From Boesenbergia rotunda (taxonomy: Eukaryota; Streptophyta; Magnoliopsida; Zingiberales; Zingiberaceae): 64,000 bases of DNA. The position numbers and the translations under genes are program-made. Location: contig JAGFNQ010000889.1 in the NCBI GenBank assembly GCA_024364735.1, positions 334,310-398,309 of the forward strand. The letters are read 5' to 3'. Numbering within the stretch: position 1 is the stretch's first letter; every line of letters begins with the position of its first letter. Positions 11,933 to 24,600 of this stretch are shown here, in pieces. Below the pieces are notes generated by a model. It had not been told where the DNA came from, made no database searches, and was given only the letters and a program-made list of their open reading frames with translations.

Positions 11933-13534
11933 TGTTGGTGCAAGTTGCATCAATGATATTCCTCTTTAAGTGTTTTAATGTTTGATAATACACTTAAGTC
12001 AGTGATACATTGAACAGACAAAGGGGAGCAAAAGAGAAATAACCTTAGCTGAAAAAAAGTCCTAGTTAATCTAGGCATCGAAACCCTAAGTCCTAGCGAA
12101 GGGCTGCTGGGCACCTAGCGAAGGGGTGCTAGGTATCAAAACCTTATGACCTAGCGAAGGGCTGCTAGGCACCTAGCGAAGGGCTGCTAGGTATCGAACC
12201 TTAAGACCTAGTGAAGGGCTGCTAGGTATCGAAACCTTAAGACCTAGCGAAGGGCTGCTAGGCACCTAGCGAAGGGCTGCTAGGTATCGAAACCCCAAGA
12301 CCTAGTGAAGAATTGCTAGGCACCTGGCGAAGGATTGCTAGGGAATGAAGTCTTGGTCCAAGGGACTAAGCAACTTAGCTGAGCGATGACTAAGGACAGG
12401 AGTAGAGACGGGTCAGGGTTTGGGCGTCTCGAGGTCCGGAAGTATCGGAAGCTAAGCAAAAGTCTACCCGAAGGGCTGGGTGGCAACCGTCTCCTGAAAG
12501 GAGTAGGTGAAGGGCGAGTTCTCGGGGATAGGAACTCGTGCCGGTTCGAGCTAGTGTTTCGTGCAAATCCGAAGTCCGAACCAAGTCCTTAAGGCTAACA
12601 TTATATGTATCTATGCTTTGTGTTTGTATATCTTGCAGGTATCAAGAACCGGAGACAAAGCAGGTAAACTAGGTAAAAAAACATGGTTTGCAGGCTTTAA
12701 GGGAGGCGCCCCCAGCAAGGGGGGCGCCCCCATGCAACCAGGGTGCCCCTAACAGTGGGGGCGCCCCCAAACAGTACTAAAGAGGCAGAAAAGGTGAAGC
12801 AGGCAGAACAGGTGTCAACCGGGGCGCCCGGAGCGTCCGGGGCGCCCGGATTCGTAGCTGTTTTGCTGTTTCGAAGTCAGAACACAGGATAAGCCCTCAT
12901 AGGGGCGCCCGGAGCGTTCGGGGCACCCTGATCAATGATCTTATCACCTGCGGCGAGGTAGGCGCAAGGATAAGGTTTGACCGAGTCTTCCGGGGCGCCC
13001 CTAGCGTCCAGGGCGCCCCTAGGAGGCCTATATAAGGGGCTTCGACCCCTCTGCTTCAGACACAACTGCCAAGTACTGTTCTGATCATTCTGACCGTCGA
13101 CACCGCGCTAAAGACGAGGCTCTACGACCGGGAGGCTCCAGGAGGAAGTGCGCGGCACTTCGGAGGTCCAGATCGGCCGAGTTTCATATTCGTGTTTGGT
13201 TTGCTTTTACTTGTTCGGTACTTTAACTTTCAATATCTTTTTGATTGTAATTGTAAACTGTAAGACGGGTTTTCTCCGCCTCTGAAAATTTCGGAAAGGA
13301 GACCAATAGTGGACTCACGCCGAGTACATAGGCCTTGGACGTACTGACCCAGGGGGGTCGGGAACCAAGTAAATAAATCCCGCGTGTCATTGTCCTTTGC
13401 TTTGTTTTTCGTTCCATTTATTCTCCGCTGCGCTACTAATATTCTAAGTCCAGAACGAAAGTTTTATGAAGAATTCCGAAAGGTTTTTCACGGTCGATAT
13501 TCACCCCCACTCTATCGACGGCACCGGTCCTACA
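11933..13534 (+). repeat. 5' LTR of element A (1602 bp)
   Basis: Contains at least ten CCTAGCGAAGGGCTGCTAGG units (12060-12350), the CGGTTCGAGCTAGTG block, a GGGGCGCCC/GGCGTCC cluster (12700-13020), TATATAAG at 13029-13036, the TTTTCTCCGCCTC block near 13270, and the terminal TATTCACCCCCACTCTATCG block. Confidence 0.9.
13029..13036 (+). promoter_or_regulatory. TATA box of element A 5' LTR
   Basis: TATATAAG followed by GGGCTTCGACCCC. The 3' LTR has the same site at 30668-30675. Confidence 0.65.
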
Positions 13535-13536
13535 AT

Positions 13537-13548
13537 TGGTATCAGAGC
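13537..13548 (+). other. Primer-binding site of element A
   Basis: TGGTATCAGAGC, two bases after the LTR end. This is the perfect initiator tRNA-Met motif of Ty1-copia elements. Confidence 0.85.
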
Positions 13549-13639
13549 CGAGCCGCTCTTCACCGGACTAACCGCCGACGGAGCAACGACGCCAGGAGTT
13601 GAGGGGGAGCCTTGGGTGAATCAGGTATATTTTATTTAA

Positions 13640-14859
13640 ATGTCTATTTTTAAATTCCATATTACATGCTGCACATGCAGGGAGAGAGGGCACTACAAAA
13701 ATCAGTGCCCTACTCGTAAGATTCGGTCTACATCACCGGTGGCAAAGGAGGCACCAGCGCCAGGAAACCGGAGGGACAAAAGTCACGTACAATGCTTTAA
13801 ATGCAAGAAATACGGACATTACAAAAACAAGTGTCCGGCGAAGGTACACAAGATTTATGTTCCAAAATTTTTACAAGTTCCTGCACTGCCATGTGATAAA
13901 GTAGTTAATTTTTCTAATAAAGTAGATTTACTGCATAGTAAAATTAACTCTTTGCATGTTAAATTACAAAACGTGAATATAATCAAAATATCCGAAATTA
14001 ATTGTTTAATTCAGAATATCAATTCAGAAATTGATAAAATTAACTCTGATAATCATTCTGATAAAATTAATTCTGATAATTTATTTGATAAAATTAATTC
14101 TGATAATTTATCTGATAAAATTAATTCTGATAATTTATCTGATAAAATTTATTCTGATAATTTATCTGATAAAATTAATTCTGATAATTATTCTGATAAA
14201 ATTAATTCTGATAATTATTCTGATAAAATTAATTCTGATAATCATTCTGATAAATTAATTCTGATAATTATTCTGATAAAATTAATTCTGATGATTATTT
14301 TGATAAAATTAATTCTGATAATTTTTCTGATAAAATTAATTCTGATAATTTTAAGTCTGATAATTTTAAAATTAAGGATAAATTTGAATTCAAATTCGAA
14401 AATCTTAAGGATAATTCGGAATTCAAATTCGAAAATCCTAAGGATAATTCCGAATTCAAATTTGAAAACCTTAAGGATAATTATAAAGATAACCCTGAAA
14501 TTATTGAAAATCTTAAGGATAAAGATGATTTTGTTGAAAATATTCTTAAGGATAATAAAGATAAAATTCTCCTAGATGATAACTTAATTATTTATAATAT
14601 TGAAAGTTATTACAAAAATTTAACTAGTGGCCCATTTTACTCCACCTACTGTGAGGATATTGAAAAATCTAATCTTGAGAAGGATATAGAGCTATCTAAG
14701 ATAAAGGCCATAGTTAATAAAAATTACGAAAATTCAAATAAATCAAAATTATTAGAAAAACTTGAAAAGAAAGATAAAGATGAAAAAGAAATTTTCGAAA
14801 TAATGAAAATGATGAATTTAAACCCACAATTATTAATTAATCATTATAATCAAATTTAA
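13640..14859 (+). pseudogene. Gag-like nucleocapsid protein with DKINSDN heptad repeats (one frameshift)
   Basis: From the first ATG after the leader, residues 10-23 and 52-65 form two CCHC zinc knuckles (C-X2-C-X4-H-X4-C), the RNA-binding part of gag. The UBN2 capsid domain seen in the B-family and G gags is missing. A 21-bp repeat coding DKINSDN follows, then a charged tail with KFENLKDNSEF repeats. One base is missing near 14250 (GATAAATTA where other units have GATAAAATTA). Beyond it the other frame keeps the same repeat and an acidic/lysine-rich sequence to a stop at 14857-14859. The gene therefore looks recently intact, about 400 codons. It could be an RNA-binding protein acting in trans with a helper gag. 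That role is inferred. Confidence 0.7.
14033..14352 (+). repeat. 21-bp coding minisatellite (GATAAAATTAATTCTGATAAT)n
   Basis: About 14 units encode D-K-I-N-S-D-[NH] with small changes. One unit lacks an A and shifts the frame. Unit length is a multiple of three, as expected if expansion occurred under coding constraint. Confidence 0.88.
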
Positions 14860-15830
14860 ATCTTAATTTAATCTTAATTAAATTCAAATTAAATTTTAAT
14901 TAAATCTTAATTAAATTCAAATTAAATCTTAATTAAATCTTAATTAAATTGAAATTAAATCCTAATTTAATCCTAATTAAATTCTAATTAAATCTTAATT
15001 TAATCCTAATTAAATTCGAATTAAATCCTAATTTAATCCTAATTAAATTCTAATTAAATCTTAATTTAATCCTAATTAAATTCGAATTTAATCTTAATTA
15101 AATCTAAACTAAATTTAAATTAAATTAAATTTAATTAAATTAAATTCAAATTAAATTAAATCTTAATTAAATTCAAATTAAATTTAAATTAAATCTTAAA
15201 TTCAAATTAAATTTTAATTAAATATTAATTAAATTCAAATTAAATATTACTTAAATTCAAAGTAAATCTTAATTAAATTCAAATTAAATCTCAATTAAAT
15301 ATTAATTAAATTCAATTTAAATTTTAATTAAATATTAATTAAATTCATATTAAATATTAATTAAACTCAAATTAAATTTTAATTAAATATTAATTAAATT
15401 CAAATTAAATCGTAATTAAAATAATTTTAAATTAAAATAAATTCATATTAAATTTAAATTAAATTCAAATTAAATTAAGTTCAAATTCAAATCTAATTAA
15501 ATTCAAATTAAATCTTATTTAAAATTATTTTAAATTAAATTCAAATTTAAATTAAATTAAATTCAAATTAAATCTTAATTAAATATTAATTAAATTCAAA
15601 GTTGAAATTAATTCAAATTAAATCAACTCAAGCTTAATTCAACACAAATTAATTGAAAATTAAATTCATTAATTCTCAATTGATTAATTAATTAAGTCAA
15701 CCTCAATCAATTCTTAATCAACCTGAATTCAACTAAAATCTTAGATAATTTAAACTCAAAATAAAATAAAATTTTACCCAAATTATAACAATTAAAATTA
15801 ATAACATTAAATATGTCAAAGTGGGTTGAG
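14860..15830 (+). repeat. AT-rich degenerate array of TTAATTAAATTCAAATTAAATC-like units
   Basis: Almost 1 kb built from AATTAAATT and CAAATTAAAT words with a loose period of about 20 bases. It is very poor in G and starts directly at the stop codon of the gag-like gene. No coding potential is seen. Confidence 0.85.
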
Positions 15831-18032
15831 ATATTCGTGGGTTCACACGACATGTATCAAATCGGGAATTTGATACATTTTTAGAAACTTAAATAAAATG
15901 ATTTGAATTGTTTGACTCATGCATAATTGCCATGCCATGCATTTGCAATTTTTTAAATATATGATATGACATTCATATTTAAATTTTATGCATATATTAG
16001 AACGGCTATAGGAAAAGGATTAATTGAAACTTGATCAACCTAGTATTGGGTGGAGGTGAGATGATAGTACGTTAGGGAAGCCATCTTGGCGGAACTAGCC
16101 GAAGCTACCGATCCAAGACTCAAACTAGTTAGACCAGAATTTTTTAAAAAGTAATTTTGAAAATGAAATTTCATTAAAAGGCTTTGTCAAGGAATGAGTT
16201 GATGATCCAATAAGGCTACGGCCAAAGAAGGCCTAGTGCCTCGCCAAGACCTGGAAGCCAATTTTTGAAATTCAAATTCAAGTTACTTCTTGTCAAATTC
16301 AAATCTAACACAAGCTTCAATTAAATCTTAGAGTTAATAATAAATTAAGAAAAATGATTCAAGCATCTCACAATACACCTATAAGGCAACTATGCTTGTT
16401 GTATTGATACATCTAAAATGGGTGAGATGTTAAGGACTAATGAATTGAAAAATATTTTTCAAAATTGTTTTTCAAAACTGTTAGAATATTTTCCTAAAAA
16501 TATATTTTCAAAATAGTGCTTCAACATAATAATGTTTTTATGGAATTCATGCTTGTCTGATTGAATATACATATTATATGTTTTCAAAAATATATCTTTT
16601 CAAAAATTGTTTGACTCACACAATTAGACACAAGCCTCATAGGACAACACTAATGTTCCTTAAGGCAATTAGATAGAGTCAAACGGTATCGGGTACAGGG
16701 GGAGTGCTTTTCATTTTTTTTTGTTTTCGAAAACTATATTTTAAACATTACTATTATTTGAAAATACTTTTTGAAAGCTGAGCTTTAAATCATTATCACT
16801 TGTGTTTTTCGAAAAAGGTTGATGTTGTAAAAATGATATGTTCAAAAATTTATCTGTCTCTTTGACTTTGATAAACCCTAAAGACACAGAGGAAAGGTTC
16901 ACTTCATGATTTTCAAGGACTCCGAGGATGTGTCAAATTTAGGGGGAGTCTGAGTCAAGGAATTTCATAAAAATTTGTTTTTGGTAATTATTCATTTTTC
17001 TTAATATTTCTTTTTAATCTGAATCAAACCTTAAGACTCAGAGGAAGAGTACTTGTGGTCAACAAGCTTCCCAGGACTGGGTCGAGTTTAGGGGGAGATC
17101 AAATTAGAAGAATTATTGAAGATTTCAAATGTTTTCATGCGCGGTATTTTCAAATCCTGTTGAAAACATAAGTATTTTTTTCAAAATACTATCAATTTTT
17201 TTTTGTTTTCAAAAATTCATCGGGTTTTTGATCAATTTAAAATAATACCTTGAGTTTAAAAAAAAAATTTCTAGGACACTTATACATTTTTTTTTCAAAA
17301 TATATTTTAAATTTTTTTTCCAAATCAAGTATTATGACTTCAAAAATTTATACATTTTTTTTGCAAAATATACTTACTTCCTATTATTCTATTTTTCAGA
17401 AGTTATGAAATTATTTTTTACTTGAGTTTGAAAAATTTCCAGGACACTTAGGAAAATGTTCTTGCAGTTAACAAGATTTCCTATGATTGTGTCAGACTGG
17501 AAAAGAAACCAAGTCAAGTAAAATATATATATATATATATATATTTTCAAAATGCATAAATACTTTTCAAAAAGTACTTATATTTTTCAAAGTCTCATCT
17601 TTTTCAAAAATAGTTAGTACTTGCAAAATATGTATAATATTTTTCAGAAAAACTTATATTTTTCAAAATATCTTTCAAAACTGCTCAATCTATTCTCTCA
17701 AAAATATTTGTATCTTCAAAAATCCGGCATTTTCTCAAAAATAATGTCTAAGTTTTCTGAGTCCAAAATACTTAAGTATTAGTTTTATGATATGCTTTCA
17801 AAAATTTATTAGTATTTTCAAACAGAACCAAAGGTTTTCATTGTTGGTGCAAGTATTTTTTGGTTTTTTTTGATGTATGACAAAGGGGGAGAGGTGTGTG
17901 CTTAAGTTAGAAAAATTTTCTCCCAAAGTTCAAAAATATAATTTCAAAACTTATATCAATTTTTTGCTTTTTATCCCAAGGATAGTAATTTAGCCCCTTA
18001 AACCAATCTAACTTAAGTTATTGTCAAACATC
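15831..18032 (+). other. 3' non-coding region of element A with several purine tracts
   Basis: This region has no pol and no ORF of note. AGGGGGAG-type purine tracts recur near 16697, 16941, 17090 and 17884, before the true tract at 18033. Around the first ones the text repeats loosely: an AGACTCAGAGGAA-like start, a CAAGCTTCCCAGGACT-like middle and a purine-tract end. A third, tract-less copy lies near 17450-17500. Elsewhere it is rich in TTTTCAAAA. The tracts resemble decayed duplicates of the polypurine region. Confidence 0.6.
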
Positions 18033-18045
18033 AAAAAGGGGGAGA
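18033..18045 (+). other. Polypurine tract of element A
   Basis: AAAAAGGGGGAGA immediately before the 3' LTR start, the primer for plus-strand DNA synthesis. It is identical in the B1 element. Confidence 0.85.
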
Positions 18046-18969
18046 TTGTTGGTGCAAGTTGCATCAATGATATTCCTCTTTAAGTGTTTTAATGTTTGAC
18101 AATACACTTAAGTTAGTGATACATTGAACAGACAAAGGGGAGCAAAAGAGAAGTAACCTTAGCTGAAGAAAAGTCCAAGTTAATCTAGGCATCGAAACCC
18201 TAAGTCCCAGCGAAGGGCTGCTGGGCACCTAGCGAAGGGCTGCTAGGTATCAAAACCTTATGACCTAGCGAAGGGCTGCTAGGCACCTAGCGAAGGGCTG
18301 CTAGGTATCGAAACCTTAAGACCTAGCGAAGGGCTGCTAGGTATCGAAACCTTAAGACCTAGCGAAGGGCTGCTAGGCACCTAGCGAAGGGCAGCTAGGT
18401 ATCGAAACCCCAAGACGTAGTGAAGAACTGCTAGGCACCTGGTGAAGGATTGCTAGGGAATGAAGTCTTGGTCCAAGGGACTAAGCAACTTAGCTGAGCG
18501 ATGACTAAGGACAGGAGTAGAGACGGGTCAGGGTTTGGGCGTCTCGAGGTCCGGAAGTATCGGAAGCTAAGCAAAAGTCCACCCGAAGGGCTGGGTGGCA
18601 ACCGTCTCCTGAAAGGAGTAGGTGAAGGGCGAGTTCTCGGGGATAGGAACTCGTGCCGGTTCGACCTAGGGTTTCGTGCAAATCTGAAGTCCAAACCAAG
18701 TCCTTAAGGCTAACATTATATGTATCTATGCTTTGTGTTTGTGTATCTTGCAGGTATCAAGAACCGGAGACAAAGCAGGTAAACTAGGTAAAAAAACATG
18801 GTTTGCAGGCTTTAAGGGGGGCGCCCCCATGCAACCAGGGCGCCCCCAACAGTGGGGGCACCCCCAGACAGTACTAAAGAGGCAGAAAAGGTGAAGCAGG
18901 CAGAACAGGTGTCAACCGGGGCGCCCGGGGCGCCCGGGGCGTCCGGGGCGCCCGGGGCGTCCGGGGCGC

Positions 18970-21669
18970 TGATGGACCCAAACTAAGTGTCACGAATGTG
19001 GGCCTCAAATTTAGAATTTATAAATGAAATGCTGGAAACCCTTTTACAATCAAAAGTATGAAAATGTAATATAGGGGCCACAGGTCGTATTTTTCTCGGG
19101 GCTAGTTGACGTTGTTTGATTCGCGCTTGTATTTAGGTGTCGTTTGTGTTTTTGGGTTTCACATAAGTAATTGGATTTTGGGTTACAATTCCGAATTGAA
19201 ATCACAATGCAAAGAAGGGAAAACTACACAAATGAATTAAGAGATAAATGGCAAGTAATAGCTCAACCAAATGGAATTTAACTCTAACCATTCACATGGA
19301 ATGCAAGCAAGCTGTTAAGTTCTTAATGCTGAATTTTCAAGAAAGATCATTACTTGCAGAAATGAATCGCCATTCAAAACCGAATCTCCATTTGGTACAA
19401 AGGCAGCAATAAAGTCTAAAATGCAGGGAAGAAGTTGGAACTCAAAGCAATCCAAATGTTAAACAAACTGTACCTATTCTAGGATTTTCAATTGTTGCAA
19501 ATACAGAGTTTTGCTTCAGAGTTTTCAATTCAAAGCAATCAAATTGCTAAGCAATCTATAACAAAATAGCTACAAACTTAATGCCAAGCCTTTACTTGAT
19601 ACAAGAGTGTAGCAAAGGTAAAACTTGATACCAAGATTTAAATCTGATGTGCCAAGAGCTTAAATTAAATGCAAAGAATTGCTTTCGGATTAACCACTCC
19701 TAACTAACCAAATGCAAAGCAATCTCTAGCCAAACTGATACACATTCAATTCCGCAACCCCACTTGACACAAAGCTGATACCATTTCAGAAATGAAGCTT
19801 AGTACTTGCCAAAAACAGAGTTGCTAGCAGAAATAGACAGCTAACATTGCAGAAACGAAATGGACTTGGCTGCAGAATTGTAGCCACGTGGCTGAAGAAT
19901 GGCAGTGCAGTAATTTGATCCAAATGCAGAAATGGATTGCAGCAAAGTGGATGCAACCAGCTGATTCCAAATTCAGAAATGAGGCTGAATTCTTTGTCAA
20001 TGAAACCAGCTACAAGAATAGAGTAACAACTTGAAATCACAGGCCATGAAAATGAATTTCAGGACATCCAAATGGAAAGCCAATTTCTGAATTCACTTGA
20101 TACAAAATCAGTGAATTCAGAAACGATTACAGAGCTCAGAAACAAAGAATGAGCAGAAAAATGAAAACTGAAAACAGGGACAGTGTCTGGGATTTGATAC
20201 GGCACAAGCTGAGCTAAAAAAAACATGAAACTAAATTGCAGGCAACTAATGCTAAGTTCTATTCTAACTAAACAAGCCTTTACCTAGCTCGAATGCAGAA
20301 TTTAACAACTTGTATCAGAAACTACAAGAAAAAGTTCAGAAATGGCCTGATACGCATGAAAGGATATGGCACGCAGCAATTATACTATGAAATAAACTGA
20401 AATTAACTTCAATTGATCACTAAGAAAGTTCTTAAACTATTAACATGAAGATTTAAATCCTAATTAAGCAGAAACTATGCAATAAACGAAATTACAGCAG
20501 CTAAAACAGAAATCAGAAACAGAAACAGAATTCAGATTCGAAACTACAGCTAGAAACATGAAATTAACTTGTTAAACTACTCCTCAATCTTCCCTAAGCT
20601 CAAAATCTTCTTGGTCGTCAAGCAAGAGCCGGCTTCGAACCCCTAGGCACAGCAAATCAGTGGAGCGCAGCTTGGATTGAAGGAAACAGCTGAAACTGCA
20701 CACGGCTGGAATTTTCCAGTCCAATCTCTTGTATCTCGATGGATGGCTTGCGATAATGAGTTGAAGAACATCTGAGCTCACCTGAGAACCCCTACAAGTA
20801 GCTCAAACGATCGGAATTGGCTTGTGGACGAGAAACCAGTGATTGGTTAGCAGAGATGCCGAAACCCTCAACAAACTCTGTCCGGATGCAATCTGAGCTG
20901 AATTTTCCACCCTAGCTATCCCCAATGATCCAAATCTTGATCTAGATGAAGGATTGAGGGGTCGCGCCCCGAAAATGGAGAAAAACACTAAGAAAAACGA
21001 AGAACTCGATGAAGGGAACTGTAGCGGCGGAGACGCGACGGGGAGAAGCGTTGGGGAGTTTCTGATTAAATAGGAATCGATGGACGGCTGTGATTCATTT
21101 GAGAAGATCCAACGGTAGATCTTGGTCTGATTTGAGCCAAACTTTTATGATGATGATCTGGGGTCAGGATCTGCCTTGTGGTAGCTCGGATACTCCAGAT
21201 ATGCAACGGATGGTCCAGATCAACTCTATCTGTGATTGGACGCTCTAGAGCCCTCCTTGCTTGATCCAACGGTTGATCTAGCTCTGATTGGGATGAAACC
21301 TTCAGATCTTGATCATAGAGCTTGATCAACCCTAACCCTAGCTCGGATTGCTTCAGATCGTCCCGGATGGCTCAGATCTAGCCGCTCTTGAATCGAACGG
21401 TCCGGATTAATCGTAGGCTTGATAATTCGATCCGGCTCACATCCGACTCAAGTTTTGACCCAGTATGCCCTAGATCCTTGAACCTTTGATGCCTATAAAA
21501 ATATATCAGAAAATTAGTGGCCAAATAATCCAATTTAATGCAATTTTACAATTAAGTCCAAAATAAAGGTAAGTTCTAAAACCTAGGGTAAAATCATAAT
21601 TAAACAATAAAAACATGGATCAAACATGGATTTTAGCAATTAAAATAATCACAAAAATGGTACTTATCA
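18970..21669 (-). repeat. 3' LTR of the Tat/Athila-like element
   Basis: 2700 bp, nearly identical to 27670-30371. A TATTTAAT box on the minus strand lies at 21065-21072. No hairpin or palindrome arrays are present, unlike the SIRE-like LTRs. Confidence 0.9.
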
Positions 21670-21683
21670 ACTCCCCCACACTT
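21670..21683 (-). other. Polypurine tract of the Tat/Athila-like element
   Basis: Minus-strand AAGTGTGGGGGAGT directly upstream of the 3' LTR. Two further copies of the same motif lie at 24965-24978 and 25645-25658. Confidence 0.75.
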
Positions 21684-24600
21684 AACCTTGAGCGTCTCGC
21701 GAAAACACTAAATATGTATCCCCTAGATTTTCTTAAGCATAATTAGAAGCAATTGAAAAGAAATTACCTAGGGTTGCCAATTCTCATAAATCTAAGCTCT
21801 ATGGATTACTATCTTGTCCTTAAATCAACAACTCAGCCCTTTCATCCATCATGAATCATTGAGATGAATTTAAATCTCTAGCCTTTCAAGGAAAATTTGG
21901 TGGCTCTCTTCTTAAGTTCTAACTTGATGATGGAAGTGGAGCTCACTCAAACACACATGCTTCTTGCACTACCATAGGCTTGCTTATTATCTACTCTCCA
22001 CTATTAATCATGATTAGGATCAATATCTACAAAAACAAATGAAATCATGGAAAATGGCAAGAAATGGAGTAAAAATCAAGGAAATGGAAAAATGGATAAA
22101 GTGGAAGACTTGAGTGCTTGAAAATGTTTTTGATGCTCTTTGCCCTCCTTAAGAGTCCTCTAGTGATATCAAAAGTTGTGAAGTCAATCTTGAATAAATT
22201 CCTTTGATTTGGATGAAAAACCTTTTCTTGACTTCCTTGTGCCATTTCTTGTCTATTTGTGCCAACTTTGCTTTTCTTTTCTCATTCTTCTTTCTATTCT
22301 TTCTTTTTAGCTCTAACAAGGTCAGAAATGTATTGCAATGTGCTCACTCCCAAATTGTGATCAGATTCAGCTTCAATTCTTTCTGTGCCGTGAGCTTCAA
22401 TTTAATTTCCACTTGCCATTTTTTTTTTTAGCTCCCAGTTTTTTTTTTTCTTAGTCTTTTCTGGCATAACTGCATTTTTTATTATCAGAGCTAGCAGATT
22501 TTCTTCATAAGGGTTCCAATTGATTTCGGCACTGCCTCTCTGATTTCCAAAATCAAGATTTCAATTTGAAGTTGCTACTAATCTGTGCCCATTGTAATCG
22601 AAATAATCTGTTTTTCCTTGAATTCTTTGCATGTAAATTCCATCTTTTGATACTCTCCTTGGCCACTGCTTTTCCACTTCAATTCAGAACCTGCTTTGCT
22701 GCTCTGTTCAGATGTTTTCAGCTCCTTTCACTTATGGCTTCCACCTTAGCACAGAATTCTCTCTTAGGTTTCTTAACTGCCCAGCTTAAGTTCAGGAACT
22801 GCTTTGTTTCCATTTTCGTCTTTTCTCCTTTGATCAGCAGTGGACATTCCTGATACAAATCTGGTACATTCAGGAACTTAATCCCTTGATTCATAACTTA
22901 GAAAACCCAATTTTCAGCTTCAACTTGACACAAACTGCACAAAACTGCTTCATGTGCTGATTTTTTTTTTCTTTGAGTTCAGCCCTAATGCATTCTGTTT
23001 CTGATCAGGATTCCTAGCATCCACCTTTCTTCCTGGTTTGGTCACGTTTTGCTTAATCTTGTGGTGCTCATGCTCCCCAATTCCTTGTTTAGAAGTTTGC
23101 TCCAATCCATCACTAATGCTGTGAGCTTCCATGGAGTTTCCACTTCCTGGCACAGAATTCCTGAACTTGCAGATATATCCAGCAACTGTTCAGCTTCCAA
23201 TTTATCATGAATAGATCATCCACGCAGCAGCATTTTCTCTTTCCTGATCAGCATTGGATGCAATCAATGCTGAGTTCATTAATTCATACCCGAGGAACCC
23301 AAGTTTAGCCCTTGCAATGCAGTCCAATTTTTTTTTTTTTTGTGTTTCAGCTTTTTGATCAGCCCTTTATTCAGACATTTCGATTTTGTACAGCTGAAAT
23401 TGTAGCTTCTAACATGTTGTTTCTGATCTTGATTAGCTTCCAGAATTCCTGATCCAACCTTTGCTGATCCAATCTAGCTTCACATAAATATTTTTCATTT
23501 GCACAGACTTTCTTCTCTTCTTTTTTTTTTATTTTCGTGCCAATTCTTTTCTTTCTTTTCTTTCTTTCTTTTTTAAATTTCAGTTCACGGCATCATCTTC
23601 AGAATCAAGAATCTGATTCTCCCAGCAGCTACACAATTCATCCTAGCATCAAGTAGTAGTGGAGAATTCACTTGCTTCACTTGAAACCATGGCACTACAA
23701 AAATTTCTCTGTTTTGATTTATCAATCCTAGCAGCCACTTCCTTCCAATTCTGATCAGTAAGGGATGCACTCATCACTCTTTGATACATTCATATCTTTG
23801 ATGCCTTGATTTACAGCCTTGAAAAATCAAATTCAGCCTCCAAGTTGACACAATTCTGCACAAACTTTGCTTCAGCTGCATTTGCAGCTCAACTTTCCAA
23901 TCTGGTTCTGTTCTCAATCCTTGTAAACAGCCTCTCAATCTTACTTCATTTTCGATATTCAAATCAGTTCCTTCACTTCAACTTCAGATCCAAATAGACC
24001 TTTCAAATCAGCACAGATTTTCTGCATTCCAGCACAAAAATTCTGCATTGGATCTGATTTTTTTCAGCTTCAATTCAGCTTCTACATCTCAGATTTTTCT
24101 CAGCTTTTGTTCATCCTCAGTTTAGTTACTGATCTCTGCAGCTGCAATTCAAAAACGAATGGATATTGTTCAGCTGCAATTCAGAATTACAGGTTTAGTA
24201 AGGCTGCAGTCCAAGGCAAATCTGAACAGAACATTGCTCCACACAATTAAATTTGGACAGAATTTTTAGCATTGGTTCAGATTCTTCTGTTTGTTCTGAA
24301 TAGATCATCCACGCAGCAGCACTTCAAATCTTGCACTCCCTTGATTACTCAGAGCAATTAGCATCACCAGTAGTGGAGACTTAGTTCCAAACTGCTTCGG
24401 ATTCCAGCTCACTGATTTTTATTTTCATTGCTTCAAACATGAATTTTTTAGCCTTCAATTCAGATTATTTTTAACTTGTTTTTAGCTGCAGTTCAGACCA
24501 TTCCCAGCTGCAATTCAGAATTCCAGACCAGGACATGCTTCACTTTGAATTTCCTTTTCACTTTGGTGTAGAATCTTCATTCTTCTCAAAATGGCACAGA

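Noticed and set aside
13537..13548. Possible tRNA gene traces near LTR ends
   Set aside because: Only the 12-base primer-binding motif is present. There is no cloverleaf, A box or B box.
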